NCBI RefSeq assembly: GCF_017776525.1
Contig: NZ_JACVEW010000012.1
Location: 44,645 to 108,644 of the forward strand
Direction: 5' to 3'
Source: Marinobacterium alkalitolerans
Lineage (GTDB): Bacteria; Pseudomonadota; Gammaproteobacteria; Pseudomonadales; Balneatricaceae
DNA length: 64,000 nucleotides
The first letter of the stretch is position 1; every line of letters begins with the position of its first letter. The position numbers and the translations under genes were made by a program. The notes beneath the pieces were generated by a model. That model worked only from the letters and a program-made list of their open reading frames with translations. It searched no databases and was not told the origin of the DNA. This document shows, piece by piece, positions 9,103-18,562 of the stretch.

Positions 9103-9372
9103 TTATGAGTTCCAGGTCAGCGTGAGCTGATCATCGTCTTCGTCCACGTTGCCACCGAGGGTGATCAGGTTGATGTGCAGTTCCTGCACATCCCAATCAC
9201 GGCCCATCTTCTCTTCGACGGTTTCACGCTTCACGGCCAGAAACCCTTCGGCTTCAATCCGTGTCATGGCCGGCATATGAATGACGGTGGCCTCAGGGTT
9301 GTCTTCCTCAATGGCTTCAACGATGTAGCGGGATTCATCGTTATCCTGCAGAGCGATATACACTTTGGACAT
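9103..9372 (-). CDS. dmpM: Phenol hydroxylase effector/coupling protein P2
   Basis: 89 residues, cofactor-free regulatory protein of the MmoB/DmpM family. It docks on the oxygenase and is required for efficient coupling of O2 activation to hydroxylation. Recognised by SKVYIALQDNDESRYIVEAI and the acidic tail. It lies between dmpL and dmpN as in Pseudomonas dmp. Confidence 0.94.
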   Translation of the reverse strand: MSKVYIALQDNDESRYIVEAIEEDNPEATVIHMPAMTRIEAEGFLAVKRETVEEKMGRDWDVQELHINLITLGGNVDEDDDQLTLTWNS

Positions 9373-9390
9373 GAGTCAGTTTCCTTGTTG

Positions 9391-10374
9391 TTATTTGATA
9401 CCGGCCTTGGCGACCCGCTTATCCAGCCCGGCAAGTGCTTCTGCCAGCGCTTCGGGGCCTACCATCTGCTCAGCCAACGGAGCCAGCGCTTCGGCTGCCT
9501 TGCCGCGCCATTTTTCAACCCACTGTGCGAGCAGTGTCTTGTTCTCCTCGGATTCGGCCACCGCGGTTTTCATCACGGCATCCATCCAGCGGACTTCGTC
9601 CTTGTTCCACTGCTGCATGAACTCAGTGAGCATGCCGATATCCTGGGCGCCGGCATCCGACAGCTTCTGGTCGAACTGGCGGTACACAAGGTCCGTAACC
9701 AGGGCATCGATCACCAGGTTCTGGGCCACCATGACTTCGAACCAGTCCTCGGTCACCAGCGTTTCTTCACACAGGGCGCGCAGGCCCTGCCAGATATCGG
9801 CGTCCAGCCACTGCTGCTTGGCTTCGGCCAGTGCTTCACCGGTGTTGCCATCCAGAATCAGACCGATACGGGACAGGTACTGCGCCATACCCAGCCGGTC
9901 CATGCCGTTGAACAGCAACGCCTGAGTAATCGCGGTGCCGTAGCCGTAGGCCGTGCCGTACATGTTGTTCAGGTTGGCGGTATGCTCCAGGTGCCGCAGC
10001 GGCACCAGGAAACGGGTAACCTGCTGGCGAGCGTCCTCACTCAGAAAACGAGCCAGATCGCGTTTTTCAAAGAAGCTGTAGTTGCTTTCGGCCACGTCCT
10101 GCATTTTGGCGCGCTGCTGCACGTAGGCGCCGTAGTAGAACTGACGCGGATCCTTGAACGCATACCAGTCGCTCATCACGATGGCCGTACGGCGCGGATC
10201 GTTCAGCTCCAGCTCGGGCTGCCACAGCGGACGGTAGTGAAAATTGGTTTCCGACTGGAGGTCGTAAGTCGCCTCCTGATAGCGAGTCGCTGGCTTGTCA
10301 CCGAAACGGCGCTCTACATTGGCGTAGGTATTGCGTACCGGTTCCAGCGTGGCGGTTTTGATCTCTATGGTCAT
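9391..10374 (-). CDS. dmpL: Phenol hydroxylase oxygenase beta subunit P1
   Basis: 327 residues, all-helical ferritin-like protein that pairs with DmpN but lacks the iron ligands. Family blocks ERRFGDKPATRYQEATYDLQ and MSDWYAFKDPRQFYYGAYVQ are clear. The ATG follows a GGAAGAG ribosome site. Second gene of the operon. Confidence 0.95.
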   Translation of the reverse strand: MTIEIKTATLEPVRNTYANVERRFGDKPATRYQEATYDLQSETNFHYRPLWQPELELNDPRRTAIVMSDWYAFKDPRQFYYGAYVQQRAKMQDVAESNYSFFEKRDLARFLSEDARQQVTRFLVPLRHLEHTANLNNMYGTAYGYGTAITQALLFNGMDRLGMAQYLSRIGLILDGNTGEALAEAKQQWLDADIWQGLRALCEETLVTEDWFEVMVAQNLVIDALVTDLVYRQFDQKLSDAGAQDIGMLTEFMQQWNKDEVRWMDAVMKTAVAESEENKTLLAQWVEKWRGKAAEALAPLAEQMVGPEALAEALAGLDKRVAKAGIK

Positions 10375-10401
10375 GGAACTCTTCCCAGGCTGCTGTTGTT
10401 G

Positions 10402-10713
10402 TTATTCAGGGGTGCGGTTGTGGTTGTGCGACATCAGCGTCTCTTCGCCGTAACGCCACTTTTCCATCTCGGCGTCGACAGCCTCAATCTGCTCGGGTGT
10501 CATGTGCACAACATCGTTGGCTGCGCAGAACGCCTCAAAAGCGCCCTGCGGCATCACCAACTCGACAAACAGGGAGGGGTCGCCAATGGCAAAATCGAAC
10601 TCGACAAAACGGTCACCCGGCTGACTGCGCACCCGGATATATTTGGTGAGGCGATCGAAGCCCTGCCGCTTGGGGCGGGAAACGTTACTCGTATGCAGTG
10701 AGAGTTTTGTCAT
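10402..10713 (-). CDS. dmpK: Phenol hydroxylase assembly protein P0
   Basis: 103 residues from the ATG at 10713 (MTKLSLHTSN). The frame stays open further upstream to 10914, but that stretch covers the sigma54 promoter and is not coding. In Pseudomonas DmpK is not needed for catalysis itself but binds the oxygenase and helps install iron. The blocks TKYIRVRSQPGDRFVEFDFA and DPSLFVELVMPQGAFEAF match the family. First gene of the catabolic operon. Confidence 0.92.
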   Translation of the reverse strand: MTKLSLHTSNVSRPKRQGFDRLTKYIRVRSQPGDRFVEFDFAIGDPSLFVELVMPQGAFEAFCAANDVVHMTPEQIEAVDAEMEKWRYGEETLMSHNHNRTPE

Positions 10714-10756
10714 TGTTATCCTCTGCTCATCAACGAATCGTGTCGTGATACAGAGG

Positions 10757-10772
10757 AGCAACAGGCGTGCCA
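10757..10772 (-). promoter_or_regulatory. sigma54 promoter (Po) for dmpKLMNOPQB
   Basis: Reads TGGCACGCCTGTTGCT on the minus strand, a full match to the -24/-12 consensus with GG and GC ten bases apart, about 45 bp upstream of the dmpK start. Confidence 0.88.
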
Positions 10773-10905
10773 AACCAAGTGAAAACGGGTTTAAACTGCC
10801 GAAAAAATCCAATAACACATTGATTTGTAATGAATAAATGAAACGTTTTCCAGGTAAAAAGCGGCTTCTGAAAACATGTTGCAGAACTTTTATTACAGAG
10901 CCTTT

Positions 10906-10952
10906 CTCATGCATTGATCAAAAAACACAGGGCTGATTGATCAAATGATCAA
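10906..10952 (-). promoter_or_regulatory. DmpR upstream activating sequences (two sites)
   Basis: The strong site TTGATCAAATGATCAA (10937-10952) and a weaker one at 10906-10921 that contains TTGATCAA on its right half. The centres are 31 bp apart and lie about 168 and 199 bp upstream of the predicted start of transcription, the distance known for DmpR and XylR sites. Since dmpR starts at 11102 these sites may also affect dmpR itself. Confidence 0.82.
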
Positions 10953-10979
10953 ACTTGAGAATAGTGGAAAAATGCAGAC

Positions 10980-10995
10980 TAAGACTTTAGTCTTA
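10980..10995. promoter_or_regulatory. Short palindrome in the dmpK-dmpR gap
   Basis: TAAGACT-TT-AGTCTTA, a 7-bp inverted repeat about 105 bp before dmpR. It could be an operator or part of the dmpR leader. The function is unknown. Confidence 0.4.
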
Positions 10996-11101
10996 ATACT
11001 CAAAAGACCCCTTCCAAAGCGTTGAAAAATGCTCCATGAATAAAAAAGGACCCGTTCCCGTTTCGCATCACTGATTCATCAAAGCCGGTATAAAAACAAC
11101 T

Positions 11102-12817
11102 ATGGCTAACTCACAAACACTCGAATTTCCGGGTATCAACGACCTGTTGTCCCAGATACGTTTTGAAAGCGACCAGGGAAAGGTCTGGCTGAACGAACAG
11201 CGCATGTTACTGATCCATTCCAGCGTGATGGGCCTGCTGCGCAAGGAGCTGATTGAAACACTGGGAGTCGAACGCGCGAAAGGATTTTTGATGCGCTTTG
11301 GCTACCACTCGGGCTGGAAAGACGCCGAGCTGGTCGACAAGGTTCGGCCCGATATGAGCAAGAAGGATGCCTTCTTTGTCGGCCCTCAGCTGCACTGCAT
11401 CAAAGGCATGGTGAACGTAAAACCTGTTTCATTGGATTTGGACGTAGATACCGGCCATTTCAATGCAGAATTTGACTGGTTCGACTCATATGAAGCCGAT
11501 GTGCACATGCAGGATTTTGGCCTTGCACAGGAGCCGATCTGCTGGACCTTGATCGGTTACGCCAGCGGTTACACAACTTATTTCATGGGCCGTACAACCA
11601 TCTTCAAGGAGACCCAGTGTTCCGGGATGGGGCATGACCATTGCCACATTCTGGGCAAGCCTGCCGAGGAGTGGGAAGACCGGGCCGAGCTTGAACGCTA
11701 CCTGCTGCCGGACCCCATCGCGGACGAGCTTTTCACACTGCAGAGTCAATTGAGTGAACTGCGTGACAACTTCCGCAGCTCAGGCCAGAGTGAAGACCTC
11801 CTGTTCAACTCCGTGGGTCAGTCCGGTGCCTTCAAGAACGTGTGCCAGATGATCCGACGCGCCTCTACCAGCCGCGTCACCGTACTCTTGCAGGGCGAAA
11901 CCGGGGTCGGCAAGGAGATAGTTGCCAGGGGCCTTCATCAAAGCTCAGACCGGGCCGACAAGCCCTTTGTCGCCGTTAACTGCGCCTGTATTCCCCCAGA
12001 TCTGATTGAAGCGGAACTCTTTGGCGTCGAGAAGGGAGCTTTCACGGGGGCGACCCAGTCGCGTGAAGGCAAGTTTGAGCGTGCCCATGGCGGCACGATT
12101 TTTCTGGATGAGGTGATCGAACTTTCCCCTCGTGCCCAGGCCAGCCTGCTGCGAGTGCTGCAGGAGAGTGAAATGGAGCGTGTGGGCGATACCCGCACCC
12201 GCCGTATCGACGTGCGCGTTGTGGCAGCCGCCAACGAAGACCTTGAGCAGGCCGTCAGCGACGGCAAGTTCCGTGCAGACCTCTATTACCGGCTCAATGT
12301 CTATCCGGTGCATGTTCCCCCACTGCGTGAGCGCACCGAAGACATTCCGCTGCTGGTAAACCACTTTCTGGAGAAATACCACACCCTCTACAACAAGCGC
12401 ACTCTGGGTGTATCCGATATGGCGATGCAGGCGCTGATGCGCTACAAATGGCCCGGAAACATCCGCGAGCTGGAAAACATGATCGAGCGCGGTGTGATTC
12501 TCACTGACAACAACCACACCATCGACCTCGACGCCTTTTTCCCCTCGCTTTCGGAGCCCACTCACCCGCTGAACAGTATCAACCGACAGGGTGTGTTGGC
12601 CCAGCAGATCGCCAGCGAGGCGCCTTCTCAGACCGGTTCTCGCCAGGAGCTATGTGATCAACTGCTGGACGAAGACTTCAGCCTTGAGCAGATGGAAGAG
12701 CAGCTGATCAGGAGCGCCATGGAGCGAGCCGATGGCAATGTGTCACAGGCTGCACGCCTGCTGGGCATGACACGCCCTCAACTGGCCTACCGTTTGAAGA
12801 AGCTGGAAACCGCGTAA
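11102..12817 (+). CDS. dmpR: DmpR/XylR-family sigma54-dependent activator
   Basis: 571 residues, close to DmpR (563). Order of domains: aromatic-sensing A domain with XylR_N and V4R parts (about 1-212), a short linker, AAA+ ATPase (about 240-470) with Walker A GETGVGKE near 266, GAFTGA near 312 and Walker B GTIFLDE near 333, then a Fis-type helix-turn-helix at the end ([20 protein letters not shown]). The family senses phenols directly through the A domain and drives the sigma54 promoter of the catabolic operon. Divergent from dmpK, with the two upstream sites in the shared gap. A terminator follows. Confidence 0.95.
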   Translation: MANSQTLEFPGINDLLSQIRFESDQGKVWLNEQRMLLIHSSVMGLLRKELIETLGVERAKGFLMRFGYHSGWKDAELVDKVRPDMSKKDAFFVGPQLHCIKGMVNVKPVSLDLDVDTGHFNAEFDWFDSYEADVHMQDFGLAQEPICWTLIGYASGYTTYFMGRTTIFKETQCSGMGHDHCHILGKPAEEWEDRAELERYLLPDPIADELFTLQSQLSELRDNFRSSGQSEDLLFNSVGQSGAFKNVCQMIRRASTSRVTVLLQGETGVGKEIVARGLHQSSDRADKPFVAVNCACIPPDLIEAELFGVEKGAFTGATQSREGKFERAHGGTIFLDEVIELSPRAQASLLRVLQESEMERVGDTRTRRIDVRVVAAANEDLEQAVSDGKFRADLYYRLNVYPVHVPPLRERTEDIPLLVNHFLEKYHTLYNKRTLGVSDMAMQALMRYKWPGNIRELENMIERGVILTDNNHTIDLDAFFPSLSEPTHPLNSINRQGVLAQQIASEAPSQTGSRQELCDQLLDEDFSLEQMEEQLIRSAMERADGNVSQAARLLGMTRPQLAYRLKKLETA

Positions 12818-12827
12818 GCAGACCATC

Positions 12828-12853
12828 GCCGGGCAGCCCTTGCCCGGCCTTTT
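12828..12853 (+). terminator. dmpR terminator
   Basis: GCCGGGCA-GCCCT-TGCCCGGC hairpin followed by CTTTT, 11 bp after the dmpR stop. Confidence 0.85.
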
Positions 12854-12892
12854 CTCACCTCTGCCTTCTCCACCACACCGTTTCTGAGTGAC

Positions 12893-12917
12893 AAAAAAGC
12901 CCGCCATAAAGGCGGGC
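12893..12917 (-). terminator. Terminator of the dmpCEFGHI operon
   Basis: On the minus strand GCCCGCC-TTTAT-GGCGGGC followed by six T residues, about 40 bp after the dmpI stop. Confidence 0.88.
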
Positions 12918-12956
12918 ACAAGAGACTGACAATGAGAGTAGAGCAATGGGCCGCGC

Positions 12957-13148
12957 TTAGCGCCCCAGTTTTTTGGCGGACTGGCCACCAATACCGAAAT
13001 GCTGCTTGGGCATCTCGGTAATCATCACCCGGACATTAGCCTCGGGTGAATCCAGTGAGCGAGCAATCGCGCTGGTGACTTCAGCGATCAACTGCTCTTT
13101 CTGCTCATCCGAGCGCCCTTCCATGATATGGATTTGAGCGATGGGCAT
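12957..13148 (-). CDS. dmpI: 4-oxalocrotonate tautomerase
   Basis: 63 residues including Met. After Met removal the catalytic base Pro1 is exposed ([11 protein letters not shown]), and the two active-site arginines Arg11 and Arg39 are present at the classical positions. Converts 2-hydroxymuconate to 2-oxohex-3-enedioate in the dehydrogenase (4-oxalocrotonate) branch. Last gene of the lower operon, as in Pseudomonas. Confidence 0.95.
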   Translation of the reverse strand: MPIAQIHIMEGRSDEQKEQLIAEVTSAIARSLDSPEANVRVMITEMPKQHFGIGGQSAKKLGR

Positions 13149-13162
13149 GGCACACCTCCCTC

Positions 13163-13969
13163 TTAAGCAAACTTGCCGCTCAAGGTCCCAAGGCCCTGGT
13201 AACGCACGGTGAAGGCGTCACCCTTGTTCACCTGTACCGCAGCGGTGATTGCACCGATCATAATGAAGGTGCCCGCAGGCAGGCTTTCGCCGCGCTCGCC
13301 CATCATGTTCGCCAGCATCGCCACGGAGGCCGCCGGATGACCCAGCACGGCAGCACCTGCACCGGTCTGAACGACCTCACCGTTGATTTCCATCACCACA
13401 CCCAGATTTTTCAGGTCCAGGTCAGCGATATCGGCCATCTGACCACCGGTCATGAAGCGGCTTGAAGAGGAGTTGTCGGCAATCACGCTCTTGAGATCGA
13501 ACTTGAAGTCCTTGTAACGGGAATCGATCACTTCCACCGCCGGCATGACAAAGTCAGTTGCACGCAGCACATCACCGATATGCACACCCGGACCTTTCAG
13601 TTCGTCTTTCAGCACGAATGCCAGCTCGGCTTCGATTTTGGGGTGAATCAGCTCGTCGAATTTGAACTCACCGCCCTCAGGCACGCTGAAGTAGTCGGCC
13701 AGAAAGCCGTAGCAGGGCTGCTCAACCCCCATCTGTGCCATTTTGGCCCAGGAGGTCAGGCCCATTTTCATACCGACGATCTTGTTGCCACGCTCTTCCT
13801 TGCGGCGACGAATCTCCCACTGGATATCAAACGCATCCTTGTAGGTCATCTGCGGGAAGTCATCAGTGATCTTGGTGATCTCGTAGGCTTCCAGCTCAGC
13901 GTTTTCACAGTGGATTGCCAGCTCTGCAATCTGAGATTGAGTCAGCTTGTTTTCGTATGCTTCAGCCAT
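13163..13969 (-). CDS. dmpH: 4-oxalocrotonate decarboxylase
   Basis: 268 residues, member of the hydratase/decarboxylase family. Assigned as the decarboxylase rather than the hydratase because of the block [20 protein letters not shown] followed by [16 protein letters not shown], characteristic of DmpH/XylI. The metal-binding motif [10 protein letters not shown] is present. In vivo it works in a complex with the hydratase DmpE. The stop overlaps the start of dmpG by one base, suggesting coupled translation. Confidence 0.93.
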   Translation of the reverse strand: MAEAYENKLTQSQIAELAIHCENAELEAYEITKITDDFPQMTYKDAFDIQWEIRRRKEERGNKIVGMKMGLTSWAKMAQMGVEQPCYGFLADYFSVPEGGEFKFDELIHPKIEAELAFVLKDELKGPGVHIGDVLRATDFVMPAVEVIDSRYKDFKFDLKSVIADNSSSSRFMTGGQMADIADLDLKNLGVVMEINGEVVQTGAGAAVLGHPAASVAMLANMMGERGESLPAGTFIMIGAITAAVQVNKGDAFTVRYQGLGTLSGKFA

Positions 13970-14997
13970 TAGATCAGCCCCTTGTCTTTCGCCATGGTCA
14001 GTGCCAGGTCTTCAATCATGTCTTCCTGCCCGCCGACGGTGCCGCGGCGGCCCAGTTCCACCAGAATGTCGCGCGCCGAGATGCCGTACTTCTTCTCCGC
14101 ACGCTGGGCAAACAGCAGGAAGGAGGAGTACACACCGGCGTAGCCCAACGTCAGCGCATCGCGGTCCACGCGGATCGGCTGATCCATGATCGGGAACACC
14201 CGGTCTTCGGCCACATCCATGATCTTGTACAGGTCGATACCGGTCTCCACGCCCATGCGGTCCAGCACGGCACAGAACACCTCCAGCGGCGTGTTGCCTG
14301 CACCGGCACCCAGGCCCGCAACCGAGCCGTCAATGCGTGAAGCGCCCGCTTCGATGGCTGCAAGGGAGTTGGCGATCGCCATGCCCATGTTGTGGTGGCC
14401 GTGGAAGCCGATCTCGACACTGCTCGGCAGTTCGGCACGCAGCAGGCCGATCTTGGCAGTCACTTCATCCGGCAGCATGTAGCCGGCAGAGTCGGTGGCG
14501 TAGATGCAGTTGGCACCGTAGCTGACCATCAGCTTGGCCTGTTCCAGGATCTTCTCCGGGCTGACCATGTGGGCCATCATCAAAAAGCCGACGGTGTCCA
14601 TTTCCATCTTGGCGGCCATGCCGATGTGCTGTTCGGACACATCCGCTTCGGTGCAGTGAGTCGCCACACGGATGGTGGAAACACCGCAGTCTTTCGCCAT
14701 CTTCAGGTGATCGACCGTACCGATCCCCGGCAGCAGCAGCGCGGAGATTTTGGCGTTTTTCATTTTCGGCACCACGGCGTTGAGGTATTCCTCGTCGCTG
14801 TGGGCCGGGAAGCCGTAGTTCACGGACGCACCACCGAGGCCATCCCCGTGGGTGACTTCGATCAGCGGCATGCCCGCTTCGTCCATGCCGGTGGCGATGT
14901 TGACCATTTCGTCCAGACTGATCTGGTGACGTTTGGCGTGCATGCCGTCACGCAGAGACATATCGTGCAGCGTGACTTTCTTACCGTTCAGGTTCAT
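13969..14997 (-). CDS. dmpG: 4-hydroxy-2-oxovalerate aldolase
   Basis: 342 residues, class II TIM-barrel aldolase that yields pyruvate and acetaldehyde. Seen: N-terminal [12 protein letters not shown] (catalytic Arg/Asp and His), metal site [13 protein letters not shown], and the C-terminal DmpG communication domain that contacts DmpF. The aldolase and the dehydrogenase form a channelled complex so acetaldehyde does not leak. Confidence 0.96.
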   Translation of the reverse strand: MNLNGKKVTLHDMSLRDGMHAKRHQISLDEMVNIATGMDEAGMPLIEVTHGDGLGGASVNYGFPAHSDEEYLNAVVPKMKNAKISALLLPGIGTVDHLKMAKDCGVSTIRVATHCTEADVSEQHIGMAAKMEMDTVGFLMMAHMVSPEKILEQAKLMVSYGANCIYATDSAGYMLPDEVTAKIGLLRAELPSSVEIGFHGHHNMGMAIANSLAAIEAGASRIDGSVAGLGAGAGNTPLEVFCAVLDRMGVETGIDLYKIMDVAEDRVFPIMDQPIRVDRDALTLGYAGVYSSFLLFAQRAEKKYGISARDILVELGRRGTVGGQEDMIEDLALTMAKDKGLI

Positions 14998-15011
14998 GTG
15001 TCTTTCCTCCG

Positions 15012-15923
15012 TTAGCCACGCTCAGGCAAAGTGATGGTGCCGTTGACCGCTTCTTCCGCGAACATTTCAGCGGTGCGCAGACCGGCTGCAGTCATGATGT
15101 CCAGGTTGCCGGCGTACTTGGGCAGGAAATCGCCCAGCCCTTCCACTTCCATGAAGCAGGAGACGCGGTTGCCGTCGAACACCGGACCGTTCACCAGGCG
15201 GTAGCCCGGCACGTACTTCTGCACCTCTTTCACCATCTGGTGAACGGATTCGGTGATGGCGGCCTGATCCGGCTCGCCTTCGGTCAGGCAGTGGATGGTG
15301 TCACGCATGATCAACGGCGGCTCGGCCGGGTTGATGATGATGATCGCCTTGCCACGCTTGGCACCGCCCACCTTCTCCACGGCACCGGCGGTGGTGCGGG
15401 TGAACTCGTCGATGTTCTGGCGCGTGCCCGGACCGACCGAGCGGGACGAGACGGTGGCGATGATTTCGCCGTACTCTACCGGCTGTACACGGGAGACTGC
15501 CGCCACCATCGGGATGGTCGCCTGGCCACCGCAGGTGACCATATTGACGTTCAGCTCCAGGTTCTTGGCGTGTGCTTCCAGATTCACCGGTGGCACGCAG
15601 TAGGGGCCGATGGCGGCCGGGGTCAGGTCGACCATGATCACACCCAGCTCGTTCAGCTTGCGGCTGTTCTCGGCGTGGACATAGGCGGAGGTGGCATCGA
15701 AGGCCACGCGGATGTCATCTTCGATCACGTGGGGCAGCAGACCGTCCACGCCGGTGGCGCAGGTCTTGATACCCATCTGTTCTGCACGCTTGAGGCCTTC
15801 AGACTCGGGGTCGATACCGACCATCCAGACCGGCTCGATCCACTCGGAGCGCTGCATTTTCATCAGCAGGTCGGTGCCGATGTTGCCCGGGCCGATAATG
15901 GCCGCTTTCAGTTTCTTGCTCAT
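15012..15923 (-). CDS. dmpF: Acetaldehyde dehydrogenase (CoA-acylating)
   Basis: 303 residues. Converts acetaldehyde, NAD and CoA to acetyl-CoA. N-terminal Rossmann motif [13 protein letters not shown]; catalytic Cys in [13 protein letters not shown] near residue 130; C-terminal [18 protein letters not shown]. Partner of DmpG, 14 bp upstream of it. Confidence 0.96.
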   Translation of the reverse strand: MSKKLKAAIIGPGNIGTDLLMKMQRSEWIEPVWMVGIDPESEGLKRAEQMGIKTCATGVDGLLPHVIEDDIRVAFDATSAYVHAENSRKLNELGVIMVDLTPAAIGPYCVPPVNLEAHAKNLELNVNMVTCGGQATIPMVAAVSRVQPVEYGEIIATVSSRSVGPGTRQNIDEFTRTTAGAVEKVGGAKRGKAIIIINPAEPPLIMRDTIHCLTEGEPDQAAITESVHQMVKEVQKYVPGYRLVNGPVFDGNRVSCFMEVEGLGDFLPKYAGNLDIMTAAGLRTAEMFAEEAVNGTITLPERG

Positions 15924-15953
15924 TCTTCTTATCCTGTAATCAACTTGGGCTGA

Positions 15954-16739
15954 TCAGACAAAACGGACAGACGCACTGCCGATGCCACCGATGCTGACGC
16001 TCATGAAGTCACCGGCCTGTACCGGCTCCAGCGGCACCAGTGAACCGGACAGAATCACTTCACCGGCCTTCAACGGGATACCGAACTCGCCCAGCGTATT
16101 GGCCAGCCAGGTGACACAGTTCACCGGGCTGCCCAGTGCTGCGGCGCCAGCACCGGTGCTGATAATGGAGCCGTTCTTCTCCACCACCATGCCGCAGGTC
16201 GCCAGATCCACCTTGCGCGGATCCACGGCACGGTCGCCCAGTACGAACAGGCCACAGGAGGCGTTGTCTGCTACGGTGTCCTGAATCTTGATCTGCCAGT
16301 TTTCGACGCGGGAATCGACCACTTCGAAGCACGGCAGCACGCAGTCAGTTGCGGCCAGGACATCGGCCGCCGTAATACCCGGCCCCATCAGATCCCTTTT
16401 CAGAATGAAGGCGATCTCTCCTTCAGCTTTCGGCTGCATCAGGCGCTCGGAGATCGGCATCTCTTCGCCCTGGCTGAACGCCATCTTGTCGGTGAGGTAA
16501 CCGAAGTCCGGCTGGCCCACGCCGAGCATGTTCTGCACCGCCTTGGAGGTCAGGCCGATCTTCTTGCCAATGATCTTTTCACCGGACTCGATGCGACGCT
16601 CCAGCATGCGCAGGGAGATGTTGTAGGCATCTTCAATGGTGATATCGCTGAAACGCTCGGTCAGCGGACGTACCGGCGTGCGTTCCAGCATCGCCGTGTA
16701 CAGCTCGTCACCACATTGTTGAATCAGTTGCTTGTCCAT
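15954..16739 (-). CDS. dmpE: 2-hydroxypenta-2,4-dienoate hydratase
   Basis: 261 residues. Adds water to 2-hydroxypentadienoate to give 4-hydroxy-2-oxovalerate. Paralog of DmpH. It has GKKIGLTSKAVQNMLGVGQPDFGYL and the metal motif MQPKAEGEIAFIL. Ten bp after dmpC. In the classical dmp order a hydrolase gene (dmpD) would lie between dmpC and dmpE; here it is absent. Confidence 0.93.
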   Translation of the reverse strand: MDKQLIQQCGDELYTAMLERTPVRPLTERFSDITIEDAYNISLRMLERRIESGEKIIGKKIGLTSKAVQNMLGVGQPDFGYLTDKMAFSQGEEMPISERLMQPKAEGEIAFILKRDLMGPGITAADVLAATDCVLPCFEVVDSRVENWQIKIQDTVADNASCGLFVLGDRAVDPRKVDLATCGMVVEKNGSIISTGAGAAALGSPVNCVTWLANTLGEFGIPLKAGEVILSGSLVPLEPVQAGDFMSVSIGGIGSASVRFV

Positions 16740-16748
16740 CGTCTGTCC

Positions 16749-18209
16749 TCAGAGCTTGATGCAGATATTCTTGGTTTCGGTGTAGAACTCGAGTCCGTGT
16801 ACACCGCCCTCACGGCCGATACCGGACTGTTTGGCTCCACCGAAGGCGGTGCGCAGGTCACGCAGGAACCAGGAGTTCACCCAGGCCAGCCCCACTTCCA
16901 TCTGCTCGGCCACACGCACGGCACGGGCAGAGTTCTCGGTCCAGATGGCACAGGCCAGGCCGTAGTCGGTGTCGTTGGCCAGCTCGATCGCTTCCTCTTC
17001 GGTGTCGAACGGACGGATGTGGCAGCAGGGGCCAAAGATCTCTTCGCGGATGACGCGGGCATCATCGGACAGGCCTGTCCAAATAGTTGGCTCGATCCAG
17101 GCGCCGTCGTTCAGCTCGGCCCCCATATCCGGGATACCGCCGCCGATCTCGACGGTTGCGCCCTCTTCACGGGCCAGGTCGTAGTAGTACTTGACCTTCT
17201 CGCGATGCTCGAGGCTGACCAGCGGGCCGAAGTTGGCTTCCGGATCTTCCGGACGACCCAGCTTCAGCTTGGCCACTTCTTCCTTCATCCGGGACAGGAA
17301 CTTCTCGAAGATCGGACGCTCGACGTAAACACGCTCGGTGCCCAGGCAGACCTGACCACAGTTCACGAAAGCCGAGCGCATGGTGCCTTCAACGGCCTTT
17401 TCGATATCGCAGTCGGCAAAGACTAACCCTGGGTTCTTGCCGCCGCACTCCATGGAGATGTTGCGCAGCCCGACAGACGCGGCACGCATGATCGCCTCAC
17501 CGGTACGGGTTTCGCCGGTGAAGGTGATGGCGTCTACATCCTTGTGAGTCGTCAGGAACTCACCGGCCGAATCCGGCCCAAACCCATGCACCACGTTGAA
17601 TACACCCGCCGGCACGCCACACTCGTTCATCACTTCGCCCAGCAGCGTTGTTGTAGCCGGTGTTTCCTCGGACGGTTTGACCACCACGGTGTTACCGCAG
17701 GCCAGTGCCGGGCCGACCTTGAAGGTCATCAGCAGCAGCGGCAGGTTCCAAGGCGAAATCACGGCGATCACGCCTTTCGGAGTGCGGTGACCCACGTTCA
17801 GGGCACCCTTGCCATCCGGGGTGTCCATGCGAAAGGCTTCGGTCGGGTGGTTGGCCAGGGTTTCGGAGAACGCCTTGAAGTTCGCCGCCCCTCGGGGGAT
17901 ATCGATGTGGCTGGCAATGTGTCGCGGTTTGCCGGTGTCCTTGCACTCGGCTTCCAGGAACTCGTCAAAACGCTCGTTGATCCGGTCGGCAACCTTGTTC
18001 AACAGTTCGGTCCGCTGGGCCTGGGTCAGCTTGCTCCAGGGGCCTTTCAGCGCCGCTTTTGCTGCGTTAACCGCCGCATCCACTTCCGCCTGGCCCGCCT
18101 CATGGACCATGCCAATCAGACTGTTATCCACCGGACAGCGATTTTCGAAGGTCTTGCCACTGGCAGACACAACATACTCGCCGTTGATAAAATGCTTGAA
18201 CTCTTTCAT
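16749..18209 (-). CDS. dmpC: 2-hydroxymuconic semialdehyde dehydrogenase
   Basis: 486 residues, NAD-dependent aldehyde dehydrogenase superfamily. Catalytic Glu in MECGGKNPGLVF (near residue 253) and Cys in CGQVCLGTERVYV (near 287) are both intact. Oxidises the ring-cleavage product to 2-hydroxymuconate. First gene of dmpCEFGHI, preceded by a sigma54-like promoter. As the only downstream branch seen, all three catechol dioxygenases in the window would feed it. Confidence 0.95.
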   Translation of the reverse strand: MKEFKHFINGEYVVSASGKTFENRCPVDNSLIGMVHEAGQAEVDAAVNAAKAALKGPWSKLTQAQRTELLNKVADRINERFDEFLEAECKDTGKPRHIASHIDIPRGAANFKAFSETLANHPTEAFRMDTPDGKGALNVGHRTPKGVIAVISPWNLPLLLMTFKVGPALACGNTVVVKPSEETPATTTLLGEVMNECGVPAGVFNVVHGFGPDSAGEFLTTHKDVDAITFTGETRTGEAIMRAASVGLRNISMECGGKNPGLVFADCDIEKAVEGTMRSAFVNCGQVCLGTERVYVERPIFEKFLSRMKEEVAKLKLGRPEDPEANFGPLVSLEHREKVKYYYDLAREEGATVEIGGGIPDMGAELNDGAWIEPTIWTGLSDDARVIREEIFGPCCHIRPFDTEEEAIELANDTDYGLACAIWTENSARAVRVAEQMEVGLAWVNSWFLRDLRTAFGGAKQSGIGREGGVHGLEFYTETKNICIKL

Positions 18210-18272
18210 GGCTCACCTTGATCTGTTTCAACCCCTGCTTCTCGGGTTGAGCGTTTTATTGTTGGATCACAC

Positions 18273-18288
18273 TGCAACAGCCCCGCCA
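18273..18288 (-). promoter_or_regulatory. sigma54-like promoter before dmpC
   Basis: TGGCGGGGCTGTTGCA on the minus strand: GG and GC are ten bases apart and the -12 half TTGCA is perfect, while the -24 half has GG in place of AC. About 64 bp upstream of dmpC. No DmpR-type TTGATCAA site was found upstream. Confidence 0.6.
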
Positions 18289-18428
18289 AGGGTCTGCCAG
18301 CCAGGTTGAAATCCAGTATAGCGTTGCAAAAACGGGATAAAACTCACAAAATCGGGGGCTGATAATTCCAATACTGGGAACTAATACAAGTAAGGTATAA
18401 CGACCCTCGCCACTCCAAATCCGGCTTT

Positions 18429-18460
18429 TGGTTCCGCTATTTCAGCTCCTGACGGAACCA
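18429..18460. promoter_or_regulatory. Inverted repeat upstream of the dmpC promoter
   Basis: TGGTTCCG and CGGAACCA, exact complements with a 16-bp spacer. The centre is about 180 bp upstream of the expected dmpC transcription start, the usual place for an enhancer-binding site. The rest of the 18210-18562 gap holds only the sigma54 promoter and the porin terminator. Confidence 0.4.
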
Positions 18461-18504
18461 CCATTTCATTTACGTACTGATTTATCACGCCTCTTCCGAG
18501 CTCA

Positions 18505-18537
18505 GAAAAAATAACCCGGGGAAGGGGACCCGGGTTA
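18505..18537 (-). terminator. Porin gene terminator
   Basis: TAACCCGGG/CCCGGGTTA hairpin with an 8-base loop, followed on the minus strand by a T-run, 26 bp after the porin stop. Confidence 0.88.
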
Positions 18538-18562
18538 CTTTTCACATCATTCCAATCAGCGA

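Noticed and set aside
9175..10701. 508-codon open frame antisense to dmpL and dmpK
   Set aside because: A mirror of the well-supported minus-strand dmp genes; composition is a by-product of their codon use, with no recognisable domain.
18289..18562. Search for DmpR sites upstream of dmpC
   Set aside because: No element resembling TTGATCAA-ATGATCAA was found, so direct DmpR control of dmpC is not claimed.
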